A DNA stretch of 22,319 nt from Hyphochytrium catenoides (lineage: Eukaryota > Sar > Hyphochytriomycetes > Hyphochytriales > Hyphochytriaceae), in the NCBI GenBank assembly GCA_900088475.1, contig FLMG01002423.1, forward strand, positions 1 through 22,319, given 5' to 3'. A program made the position numbers and the translations under genes. Under the pieces are notes generated by a model. That model saw nothing but the letters and a program-made list of their open reading frames with translations. It did no database searches and was not told the DNA's origin. This document shows positions 9,101-18,929 of the stretch, in pieces; the stretch's first letter is position 1; the number at the start of each line of letters is the position of its first letter.

Positions 9101-12100
9101 ACAGGGTTATAGTGGATAGACGCCAGAGAAGCTGCCGGTGGCAATAAGAAGACTGAAAGAAAGCGAGAGAGACGATACTGTCAATGAAGATGAGAGCAGA
9201 AGTTTAACAGGGTTGCAACGGCAGACGATTCATACTGTCTGATAGTGAGAAAGACTCACTTCGGCGTTAAAAAGGAGAAGAGAGTAGGGATCGAAGTGCC
9301 GTCATTCTCTAAAACGAGTCTTAGAGAAGTGGAGGATAGCGAGGTTGCATCCCATTATAGGAATGCTAAGCTAAGGACTTAGAGGTGTTGGAATGACAGA
9401 TGATGAGGTCTTTCCAATACCTGGAGAAGGACATTGAGACTCTTCCAACTCTTGGCCAACTTGAATATACGGAATAGCCTAAGTCCGCGCAAGACAGAGA
9501 GAGCTCGATTGGCTTGTCCTTGAACAACAGTTTCGGTAGAGTGGCAGCATGTAGCGTGCGTATCAAAGATTAGATGCGTAACCTGCATAACACTGCCGAA
9601 AGTCGTCTGCTGCTTTGCTAACGTTCTCACAACATTGCCCACTATTATGTCTCTAACTGCCTCCGTAGTCGGTTCCCTAGTCACTGCTCTTCTCTTTTCT
9701 TCTTACCTGCTTGACTGCTGGCTCCTAAAGAAAAGGAGGGAGGGTTGACAATGACATCACAGAGTCCAAAGATCACGAGAGCAGCGTCCAGCAATCCGAG
9801 CACGGAGTTAAATGTGGCCTTTGGTATCGCGATGGCGTTCAGTAGGAGCTCAATTGCTATGACGATAACGTGAGTAAGTTTGGGTCAACAAACTTATAGT
9901 AAGGGCCCGAGAAAGAGACCGAGCACAAGAGCTAGCAAGGTAACGGGATACAGTGGCTAGCGGTCTAATAAATCTGTATGGACAGCGACCTAAGTCGATG
10001 ACTCTTCCTTTAGCAGGAATAGTAGAGCAGAGGGTAAAAGGAATCCTCAGCCCAGAAGCTCAGAACAGAAGGCCGCTGAAGTAGATAAGCGAGAGATAAC
10101 GGGAGACATCCAGAGTCCGAGGGTTCAAAGTGGAGAGAGGGAGATGGGATAAAGGTTCAGAGCTCCTACCGAATATTAAACAGCAGATGGCATTGATCCA
10201 TCCAGAGACAAAGTCGTCTAGCTCCGAGGAGGGATATCTCACCATCCCGAGGGCGATAACGTTCAATAGCACCACAACTCCCATCACTGCCTTGTACGTA
10301 GTGGTAGTCACCAGCCGAAATATATGACGGCGTAAGGGATGAGATGGAGCTTCGCCTACAGAGGGACTTGCGAAGGAGGAGGCCATGGGAGAACCATTAG
10401 CCTTAATATCCCGGAACAAAAGCTAAAGAACTGACTCTGTGGCAGTAAGGATACATCCAAGGCAGCCAATCTCTCAATAGAGAGGTGCAGCAGGCACACT
10501 AACGCCTCTCACCCCATAGTTGCCCTCTTAGCAATAGCTGAGCCACTGGGCAGCTCCTTCATTTTCTCAGCAAAGCCATACGCCGAGAAGTTGTCCCAAA
10601 CCACAGCTTTCAACAGGTTCGCCAGGAAAAATGCGCCAAACATGATAAGACCTGAGAAGAAAATACCGCAGAAAGGGACGGAGTAGCTGTCCATCGTCTA
10701 AGAGAAGTAGGCATAAAGGAAAGATGCAAGAAGGAGAGGGAGAAGAAGGCATCGTTAGAAAGGGGCGGACGTGAGGGCCAGAGTTTATGGAAACAGCCAC
10801 TATGTCCCGCCCAACTAAACGAGCTTTTAGGATAAGGAAAGGAGGAACGTAAGTGGGAATGAAGCGAAAGACCGCGACGTGAGAAAGGAAGCAATGACGA
10901 GAAAGTGATGCGCCAGGCGCAGGAGAGACTTGCCATGAAGAGGATACTAGACCAGCCAGCTTGCGTCATACACTGGAAAATTGTAACCACCGCTGCCAGG
11001 ATGTTATCGAAGTAGGTCAATGACCTACTCCGCGCCAGACGCAGCAAAAATCATTAGTACAGCACACGTAAGTGGTTCACGGAACAGAGGCTAGTAATGA
11101 AAATACAGAGAGAGGATGATCTAACCGTAGAATTAAGCTGAGCAAGAAGGAGAATGAGAGATGTCAGAGGGCCGACCAGTTAAGCTCTGCAATATATTGG
11201 CCGTGGTCCATAGCCTTAGTACTCTTGAAGCGTTTGTTCCCAAACATATCGTAGTTAGATCCGCAGGTCTGATTTAAGGGACACGTGTGCATCCCTAGCG
11301 ATACCCCGGACACACAGAAAGCAAATTTTAGGTTTTTCTTCGAGAAGCGAAGCCAGACGAAGCCACATAGAAGGACCACATGCATGGAACAAGCGGAAGC
11401 TTGGCCGTGCATTCAGAGTAAGAAATAAAGTAAAGAGAACCTACCCTTCTGTGCTAAGGGAGTCCCGGTGCACACTCTTCCATCATCAGGCCAAGCAACA
11501 GGCCAGAAGCAGTCTCTTGGTATCCTCCATGGTGACGAGAGGAGGTCCCAAGCAGGGTCATCGTTCTTATCTGGAAGGCACCGCCACTTTTGAATGGAGC
11601 AGACGGTGATAGAAAGGGAAAGTTAAAGTCAGTAGCGAGCAAAACTCTTAGCAAAATGAATGGCAAAACAATCAGACAGGGGACACTGAGCTTTGGGAAG
11701 AGCCGAATGCGCATAAGAAAGCATGAGATGCTTTGGCTTTCTTAAGTACCTTTTCTAGCTCTGCGTGATCTAGAGTTAAGGTCGCTGCCAGACTGGTGAA
11801 GTCTACAGAAGAGTTGTAGGTTTCCGGCAGCTTAATGGGCCACGGCGTCGCCCTACATCGGGGATGAAGAATTCCCTTCCACAAATGTACGCCTAGGATT
11901 CCGAAGACAAGGAAGAAAAAGAGGAGGACGACTGCAAGAGAGCGCAAGGCTGGTAACGAGCGTATAAGCCCCGTGATCAACGCCTTGAGCTCTTTATATG
12001 GAAAACGAAGCCACAAGGAGGACGGAAGAGAGCTACGATGAGATCTAGACCATGGAAGAGCTTTAAAGTAGTAGTACTAGAGTATGAAGAGTATGGTGAC

Positions 12101-13628
12101 AACAACAATTCTCTAGATAGGATAGTCAAACAGATTGAAGTGCCATGGCTAGCCATGTGGACTTGAAAAGAACAAAGCTATATGGGGGAACGGCCAGTGG
12201 CCTCCCTTCATGAACCACAAGCATATCTTAGACCAAGAATGACACAGGATGAGTGAGTGATTGGGTCCCCCAAGCGAAGAAAGATTAATGGGTCTCAAAG
12301 GCGCCCGTGTTGCTCTATGAGTATTACCTGGTATCCCTGTCAGAGTTCTAAGTGGACGAAGCACCCGAAAGACACGCAAGACTGATACGTTGGGTATGGA
12401 GGGAACGTAGCTCAGGGCGCTGGATGTAAGAGAGCAAGAGAGCAAAAAGCAAGCGATTTGTGAGAGCAGAACAACATGGTGCGTAAACGCGACAGAATGG
12501 CCCAGGACCTATAGCGCGATTGGAGGAGCCAAAGTTTGAGAGTTAGACAGAAGTCAGTAGGACGAGACTTCGCCCGATGTGGCAATAATGTGGACGCTGC
12601 CCAGCGCAGAGTAGATAACCATTAATCAAAACGTAGACATGCTTCCGAGAATCGCGAGGGATAAGGAAGGGAACAAAAGAATTGGGCGGCGGGAAGCGCA
12701 ACACCTATCGAAAAAGAGATCTCTGGGACGATTGTATTCTCGGGCAAGACAACTGCATGAACACATCTCTTTCCCTTCCTCACCTTGCCACAACCATTGT
12801 GAAGTCGAGCACATTGAAGCCATCGCTAAGATAAGTGTTTTTGCCCTTATATAAGCCAAACGCTATGATCTTGATAATGCACTCCACAGTGAATATTCCC
12901 GTAGATACGGCGTTAGAGTAAGTGAGGAGGCGATTGCGGGCTGAGCCCTCCGTCTTAAGAGTTCCATTAGGGTGAACCTGCCACATTGATGACGGACAAG
13001 AAGATGGGGGATGACAATCTGGAAGAATTTGCAATGACGGGAGAAGGAGAGCGAAAGCAGAATCGAGAGCCTAATGTATGTTGAAAAGAAGACCAAACAA
13101 CACCTGTACGACATACATACTAAAGGCTGTTCCGGTCAGGGCATGTTACCTTTGAATAGTCCGCCAGCCCAAGCGCTAACGAACTTAGAATGGTTATGAT
13201 GGTGATGAAGAGCTCGAAGGTTCTCTTGGACACTATCCACAAGCAGAGTTTTCGGCATGGATTTGTCTTGCTGAAAAGTAACAGCGAGCGGTCTACATAG
13301 TTTGCCTGGTACGAGGCGCAGGCGTAAGGAGAGGAGGGCGGTTATGAAGAGTGACCATAGAGAAATGGGTCCTTTGGTGGGAGGTAACTAACGATAGGTC
13401 TTGATCATTGAGTAGATAATAGAGGAAGACGACGTTTGAGATAACAGACACAGAAAGCTAGCCGGGGAATCAAAAGACTGTCGAAGATGCTCTACAATGT
13501 CCGCTGACCTGTGTTAAAAGCCAAGGATCTTTGAAGCCTTGCTCAGCCTTTGCTGCAGAGATTGCAGCTTGACGTTTATCCTCGTTAGGGCCCTCTCTGG
13601 ACTCCCCCTGCTGGCCCGCTTGTTCCAT
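3137..13628 (-). CDS. Four-domain voltage-gated cation channel alpha subunit (Cav/Nav/NALCN superfamily) with an atypical filter
   Basis: Pore-forming plasma-membrane channel with four 6-TM domains. Exons in transcript order: 13628-13509, 13305-13150, 12977-12784, 12419-12328, 11991-11750, 11565-11445, 11294-11177, 11024-10934, 10697-10513, 10366-10170, 9856-9707, 9518-9421, 9079-8864, 8552-7772, 7520-7293, 7072-6493, 6351-5911, 5667-5565, 5300-5057, 4933-4776, 4562-4364, 4190-3984, 3705-3568, 3417-3137. Phases agree at every junction (1,779 codons). Domain I: S1 about 69-88, S4 with R172/R175/R178/R181, pore TQAGW at 368-372, S6 about 385-408. Domain II: S4 R560, R566, R569, R572, K575, K578; pore TGEKW at 663-667. 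Domain III: S4 R933/R936/R939/R942; pore TMAGW at 1092-1096. Domain IV: pore TGDKW at 1389-1393 and S6 with MINLFVAVVLEGF. The III-IV linker has the family-like ESQRAW and no IFM inactivation motif. The C-terminus has an EF-hand-like stretch (WSEFDVEAEG), a pre-IQ region, a degenerate IQ-like helix (AYQRLIRALRAFR) and an acidic tail. Least sure are the acceptor at 10367, the donor at 5056 and the last exon. Confidence 0.93.
7600..7690 (+). repeat. Polypurine tract with short GATA repeats
   Basis: The + strand here is almost all purine, with GATA units at about 7651-7662 and a GA run at 7671-7685. It lies in the channel intron 7521-7771, so the transcript carries a long polypyrimidine stretch. 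This is simple-sequence DNA with no coding content. Confidence 0.7.
8553..8863 (-). other. Stop-free intron inside the domain II pore loop
   Basis: This 311-base intron separates SMLTVFQ from the filter segment IITGEKW, with donor gtcagtac and acceptor ccgtcag. Read on from the upstream exon it has no in-frame stop and encodes a hydrophobic stretch (LLWVIFIYIGSTSFIIILL). Its length is not a multiple of three, so retention would shift frame and end at 8444, removing the domain II filter and everything after it. The spliced form is clearly the conserved one. Confidence 0.6.
10698..10933 (-). other. GC-AG intron just after the domain I filter
   Basis: Exon 8 of the channel ends in ATG followed by GCAAGT, the usual form of a GC donor. 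The acceptor is ctcttag, before ACGATGGAC. Both sides are phase 0, and the join leads from the pore helix (SSILFM) into the S6 helix (DSYSVPFCGIFF). I found no GT donor nearby that keeps the frame. All other donors used in this window are GT. Confidence 0.75.
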
Positions 13629-14695
13629 GTCTAACCCTCCGACCAAGCCCTTCTGGGTTCAGATAGTTGCACAGTTAAGGCATCCTTCAGCCGAACAATG
13701 ATCTTTCTTGCTCATGAGAGCGAGTTTGAACAGCAATGATGGCTAACATGTTGCTGGGGCAGTCGAAGTGAGGCTATTAGGCTTGAGGCTTCCACCAAAA
13801 CATCTTCAATTCAATAGGTAAGGACACGAGATGCCCTGCGAATGGTTTCTCCTGCCAGTTTTCGCCTTAGAACGGCCTTCCAGACGCCCGATCCTCTTCG
13901 TCCCTCACCTGCCCATGTGCCAGATAAAAAATCGTCCTTCCTTCTATGTTAGCCTCTATCCTGCCTTTGATATCTTAAGCAGCCACTCCCAACCTGTCTT
14001 CCTTTCGTCTGTCTCCACTTCCTATTCCTTTGATGCCAACCGCGCCTTGCTGTCCTCCCTTGTCCTCTTCCAGCCCGCTCCAAGGCACCAAGACAGTTAC
14101 GCTTGACAGCGTCTTACAGCGGGCTCCAAAAGACTTTGGGAGTTGATGAGCTGCCTCTGTTCTCTGTTGCCAGTTATGCCCTTGCCCTCTGCTCATTGCT
14201 TGCGCTGCGCCCTCTGTCAACATCAGGTCATCCGCGCCTGTGTCGCTTGATGGAAGATGAGGGCGTTACAACGTCCATAATTGACATGGAAAAGACCCTT
14301 ATTTGACATGAATAAGACCCATTTTTGTGGCAACTTTGGGTCTTGGAACTTTGTCAGTCGTCAAATATTTACGAGAAACCCATATTCGACATTTGACGAT
14401 TCTTGACATGACCCACAAAAGAAGGCAATACTCACTACTATGACACAGAGCCTGTCCCATTTAGACAGGTTTGTAGGCTGATTCCGTTTGAGCACTGATC
14501 TGCTTTTGGGTCCAAAGGACGGACTGGACCGCTCATTGTCATTGCGTCTCCAAGCTTCATCGGAATCTCCGTCTGGTCAATCAGGATCAAGATATCCATC
14601 CCTTCGGAAGACTGGCCAACGAGGGATCGAAGACACAGTAAAAGGAACTTACGTGGGAAAGATATTGTCTATCTAGGCGAGACTTCCACGTTGCG
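13629..14695. promoter_or_regulatory. Divergent intergenic region between the channel and PDI genes
   Basis: This 1,067-base gap separates two outward-facing start codons, so it should hold the promoters and 5' leaders of both genes. Open frames at 13831-14106 (+) and 13975-14223 (-) overlap each other and show no family motif, so I treat them as chance. A repeat cluster sits at 14281-14420. No TATA box could be assigned with confidence. Confidence 0.5.
14281..14420. repeat. Compact cluster of direct and inverted repeats
   Basis: Two imperfect direct copies (TTGACATGgaaaAGACCC type) begin at 14281 and 14303, and a third TTGACATGACCC begins at 14403. Perfect inverted pairs are AAGACCCA 14314-14321 with TGGGTCTT 14337-14344, TTTTGTGG 14323-14330 with CCACAAAA 14413-14420, and TCGTCAAAT 14358-14366 with ATTTGACGA 14391-14399. 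The last pair nests inside the second. It could be a regulatory-site array or the remnant of a small palindromic element. Confidence 0.6.
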
Positions 14696-16359
14696 ATGAA
14701 GCTGGCCCTCCAACTTGTAGGAGCCTTTCTGGCTGCCGCCATTTTCAAGGTATCGTGATCAAGAGTTCTGAGGCTGTTCCCTTTTTATGAGCTAAACGGC
14801 AACCTCCAGACAACGGATGCCACCGTAGTCGAACTTAACGCTGAGAACTTTTACCCCAAGGTTACGCAAGGGACATGGTAAGTTGATTGCCAATTTTGAT
14901 TCTGTCTTTGCCTTAGAGCTGTTATGCAGGATGGTCAAGTTCTACGCCCCTTGGTGTGGTAAGTTTCTAAGGTGGCGCTCCATGACAACCCCTTCCCAAC
15001 AAGTCTAAATCTACCATCTGCATAGGGCATTGCAAGGCTCTGGCTGGCCCTTATCATGACTTCTCGGAGATGGATCTTGATGTAAGATGACGTGGTCTTG
15101 GATTCTATGGTTTCCTAGCTTTTGACCAGGTGGCTTGATCTAGGGTGCAAAAGTAGGAAAGTTGGATTGCACTGTCTCGCGTGCGATCTGCAGCCGGCTA
15201 GGCATCAGAGGGTATCCGACGCTTAAGGTTATCTCTGACTCCCAGCAGTATGAGTACAGCGGCAGCCGCGATCCCAAGGCAATGGCTGCCTTTGTGACGG
15301 AAGGGTACAAGGTACGGAACGCAACTGCTTAAACGCTTTCAGCATAATATAGCAACTAAAATATATATAGGAAGCTCCATCAGTGCCGCTTCTGTCTGAG
15401 TCGGACCACGGTAAGCTACAACCTTTCTCATCGTACTTCTGCGTGGGTTCGTCTATTGCCATCGCTCATGTCACTGTGAATTTCCAGAGAAGAAAGAGCG
15501 GGACATGCAAGAGAAGCTACGGAAGCTGGAGGCGAGGAGTAAAGTTGTGACGCTTTCCAAGGACCAGTTTCTGAAGGATGTCATGAACAGCACGGACCCT
15601 TGGTTCGTCAAGTTTTACGCCCCCTGGTGCGGTCATTGCAAGCAATTGTCTCCCACTTGGACACAGCTTAGTATCGAGCTGGACGAGAGTGGAAGCAAGA
15701 GCAAGATTGGCAAGGTCCAGCTTGCTTACCTCACCGATAGTACCTTTTACCTCGTATTTACTGAATAACTATCTTACTCATGACTCATCAGGTGGATTGT
15801 ACTGAGGAGAGATCCCTCTGCGGTCGTTTAGATGTGACGGGATACCCCACACTCTACCACTTCCAGGGTGGGCAGTATCGGAGGTTTAAGGGCAGTCGCA
15901 CATTTGAAGCGTAAGAGGCAGGACCTTCCTCTTCTCGAATTGGCTGCATCTCATCATGTGGGCCTTTCTTAGGCTCAATAACTTCGTGCAGCATGGATGG
16001 GAAGAGGTAGAGGCAGAGCAAGTGCCAGTGGAAGATAAGCTATCTGACCGCCTGCAGGTAGACAGAGAGATATTTCGGTTTGGATCTTACGCGAAGGTTG
16101 CGATGCTCTTGTGCTAATATGTCATGTATAGGATTACTTTGCGGAAAACCCCCTTTACGCCGTGCTTCTGGGGATCTTCTTCGTCCTTTCCTTCTTTTTT
16201 GGCATCCTGAAGCTCCTGGATACGGTATTCCCAGACGAAGGGTTTATTCCTTGGGCTGCGCCAAAGGAATCGAGCACTCAGACTGTTGAAGGAGAAGAGA
16301 AAGATACTACTTCTACACCTGCTCCTGAGAAGTCTGCGGAGGCTAAGAAGAATGAGTAA
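14696..16359 (+). CDS. Membrane-anchored protein disulfide isomerase with two thioredoxin domains and a KKXX tail
   Basis: Thiol-disulfide oxidoreductase of the ER lumen. Exons: 14696-14749, 14810-14877, 14930-14958, 15026-15081, 15144-15311, 15371-15410, 15488-15714, 15792-15910, 15973-16057, 16132-16359; all phases agree (357 codons plus stop). Residues 1-18 look like a signal peptide. Two thioredoxin folds follow, each with WCGHC (CGHC at 50-53 and 186-189) and the cis-proline segment GYPTL. A charged linker, about 138-156, separates them. A single membrane helix spans about 291-311, and a short cytosolic tail rich in E, K, T and P ends in KKNE. Lysines at -3 and -4 fit the dilysine ER-retrieval signal of type I membrane proteins. 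The layout resembles TMX-type PDIs, but TMX3 has one catalytic domain where this has two. The donor at 15715 (gtccag) is weak; the phase and the fold continuity support it. Confidence 0.93.
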
Positions 16360-16391
16360 ACTATCTCAGACGGCGTCTGGTCTAGCTCAGA

Positions 16392-16397
16392 AATAAA
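16392..16397 (+). promoter_or_regulatory. Possible poly(A) signal AATAAA of the PDI gene
   Basis: AATAAA lies 33 bases after the PDI stop codon, between the two convergent genes. It matches the canonical hexamer, but it is a single short motif and I do not know the poly(A) signals of this organism. Confidence 0.35.
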
Positions 16398-16443
16398 TAT
16401 GAGAACGTCCTGGACGCAAAAGCGGACATCGCGTCGTCTATCC

Positions 16444-18028
16444 TCATTTACTACCAAAAAGGCTCGAGAAAGAGACCTTCGCTTTCTTCTTTGGTGCATC
16501 AGCTGACGCAGGAGCACTCCTAGGAGCATTAGGCGCCGAGAATGTGGCTGTGGCTGCGCCTCGAGCCTGATGTATGGGGTCAGAGAAGTTGCAAAACTCA
16601 CTTGGAATGGACGCCTTACCCTGACTACCTTTGAGCGTTTGCTTGAGACGGCCTCTTGCCGTAATTGCTTTCTAGTTTCAGCGGCACCCCGAAAGGTCCC
16701 AAGTGCGGCTTTCCGGCCTTTATATTCTCCACCGGTTAGTTGATCCACGGCCCCAAAGTCGTCAATAGCTGCAAGGGTCCCAACTCCGGTAGCTTCTCTC
16801 TCTCTGGATTAGCAAAGTGGCACAGGATTAGCTCGGGCCGTTAGCCATAAAACGCTTCTGTGCCTCTGAGCAAAACCGTACCGCATTCGCTTCTTGATCT
16901 TATCCTTCCGCGACACAACAGAACGTACAAAGCGCTCTTCTTCCCAGTTACTCCTCTCCTTGTCTTCACGCTGCATAAGCAACCTGGTCAAAGTGCTGGC
17001 TCACGACCACTTACGAGAAGCTATAGTACCTCGATCTCCTTGTCAGCGTACTCTGCACCTATTGATCTCATCTCTGATGGACGCTCACTAATCTCATCAT
17101 GCATCTCCTTGAGTAGGCCACTTTTTTCCAGTTTCTTTCTTCTCCTCTCATCCTTTTTCAGCTGCAGAACAGCGGGAGTCAGCGCTTATAACCTCAATTG
17201 GGGACATACAGCTTACGGGGTTACCTGTGCCTTTCCAGTACTGTCGTCAAGCTCATAGGGCATAGAAGTGAGACGAGGTGCCCGGTACACACCCGATTTC
17301 TTTTTGTCATTGAACTTGGAAGTGTCAGTAGCCTGTTCGCCGGCTGAGCCCTCCTCTTCATGTTCATCTTCTTTGGCCACGAGGTTATCCACGTTGGGTT
17401 TAAAGGATAAAGCATTATTAGCTGCATCTTCAGCGTTTTCCCCTGCGATGGCTGTTTTGACGAGCTTGTCCACTTGATACTTCAACTTCGCGTCGATCGG
17501 TCTACGCAACAAGCATTAGCGCTTGGTTATGGAGCGCCATAAGCTCAGGACCTACCTCAGCCTCTCCATAATCGTCCTACTTCTCACCAACTTATTGACG
17601 AGATCACTTTCTCCTATACTTCCACCTTTAAGCTGCACCAAGGTTCATGAGTGATCAAATAAAGTCAGACAGAACGGCTGAAGATCCTACCTTGATGTTC
17701 AAATAGTACGCCAAAAACCCCGAATAGGAGAGCATCAAATAATTCTTCACCTCTAGAAAAGAAACTCCGCTTTGCGTCTCTCGGTCACCAGCCTGACAGT
17801 GACATGAAACTTAGCTCAGTCTAACTACGTGGAACAGGTATGTACACGTACCTTCAAGCCCCCTAATATGGACTTTATTCTTTCGCGGACACCTTCTGCG
17901 TCCTCATTGAACGCATCCAGAAGGGCCCTCAGCTCTGATACATTACAAAGAAGGTTTTGAGTTTCACGTCCTTCAGTGGTGAAAGTGAAATAACACTTAC
18001 CGGATAGCTTTGCTGCCTCAACACCCAT
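16444..18028 (-). CDS. NGDN: Neuroguidin/Lcp5-family nucleolar protein (Sas10/Utp3 domain)
   Basis: The family acts in small-subunit rRNA processing in the SSU processome; animal neuroguidin also binds eIF4E. Exons in transcript order: 18028-18001, 17934-17852, 17792-17691, 17632-17556, 17501-17225, 17161-17030, 16970-16882, 16803-16629, 16566-16444; phases agree (361 codons plus stop). The Sas10/Utp3 region shows SFLEVKNYLMLSY, then LVRSRTIMERLRPIDAKLKY followed by QVDKLVK, the family hallmark. Next come an acidic stretch, YRAPRLTSMPYE, basic helices (KKDERRRKKLEK), a segment NWEEERFVRSVVSRKDK, and a lysine-rich end with APKKKAKVSFSSLFGSK. The start is the first ATG, with the first exon only 28 bases long. 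The gene is tail to tail with the PDI gene, the stop codons about 84 bases apart. Confidence 0.92.
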
Positions 18029-18929
18029 GGTGAGTATCCTCTTTTTTATTGATAACTTTAGTTCCCAAGTACGTCAATGATGAAGCTCTGATGCTCTGAT
18101 GATGAGGCTCTAATTTAGAGACTGCTGAAAAGCTTCAAACCATCTCAGTTGAGTTTCCTGCATCACCAATCATCACCCTGGTTCGCAAAGATAGCCGTTA
18201 GCAGCCCCTACTGGAGGCGTTACTGTGCTTGTTTGTACGAGCCAGTATTTTGGTTCTCATTTGCGAATTTGCTCACTAATTTGGGAAGGAAACTGGAAAG
18301 CTTCTTGACTTCAATCAATTCACTCTGTGAGTACGAGGAATGTTTTGCGGCCCGATGTGAAGAGTGTGTTGGCAACAGGCATTTTGCATTTAGCGGACCT
18401 CTAGTCACGCTGTTGAGACGCTCTAGTTTGCATGGTATAATAAGCATCTTAACACGATGGAGTCTAGTGCCAATAAGCCTGTCTTTATCGTGAGCGAAGA
18501 GCTCTACAAGTCTTGCAGAGGTATATCAGGTGTTCTGCAGGTCGCGGCTTCATCTTCACTATCTCTATTTAACGGGATTATTGCTATCTCCTGCATCGTG
18601 CCTTAAGATATACCGAGCCACCTAACTGAGTTTTATGGCATGCGAGAGCGACGTAAGCAAACAAAACCAAAGCCGTCATCGGAAGAAGTAGCCTGCTCTC
18701 TCTAACAATTGATCAACAGTCTCATCAAAAATCCACCCAGCGGGTACCAACCTCGTGAAGCTGTTTTATCGTCTAGTTTGATGTAACGTGCGTGCCATAC
18801 CTTGACATAGATATAATCATCCCCGGAAACGGCACAAATCTAGGGATTGCTTTCCTGGTGAGCCCACCCTGCTTCCAGTACAGCATCTGACCCTTCCTCA
18901 GCATTTGTTACCTTAAAAGATCATCCTGA
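18029..18929. other. Divergent upstream region, possibly with early exons of the HhH gene
   Basis: This region lies upstream of the neuroguidin start (-) and the HhH gene (+). An ATG at 18457 opens a frame (KPVFIVSEELYKSC) ending at a plausible donor at 18521. At about 18811-18858 an open segment (IIIPGNGTNLGIAFL) ends at a donor gtgagccc. Both could be early + strand exons, but I could not link them in phase. Small direct repeats of GATGAAGCTCT/GATGAGGCTCT type lie at 18078-18111. Nothing else is recognisable. Confidence 0.35.

Noticed and set aside
13831-14223. Open frames on both strands in the channel/PDI intergenic region
   Set aside because: They overlap antisense to each other, show no domain or signal features, and sit in a divergent promoter region. 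Most likely chance.
16278-16748. Single 156-codon - strand open frame taken as a separate gene
   Set aside because: Its upper part is exon 8 of the neuroguidin gene. The rest is intron read-through and antisense to the PDI 3' end.
18075-18128. C/D snoRNA-like boxes (AATGATGA near 18078, CTGA near 18125) in the neuroguidin upstream region
   Set aside because: The spacing is short for a C/D snoRNA, I see no terminal stem joining the boxes, and the matches arise from a simple GATGA/CTCT repeat.
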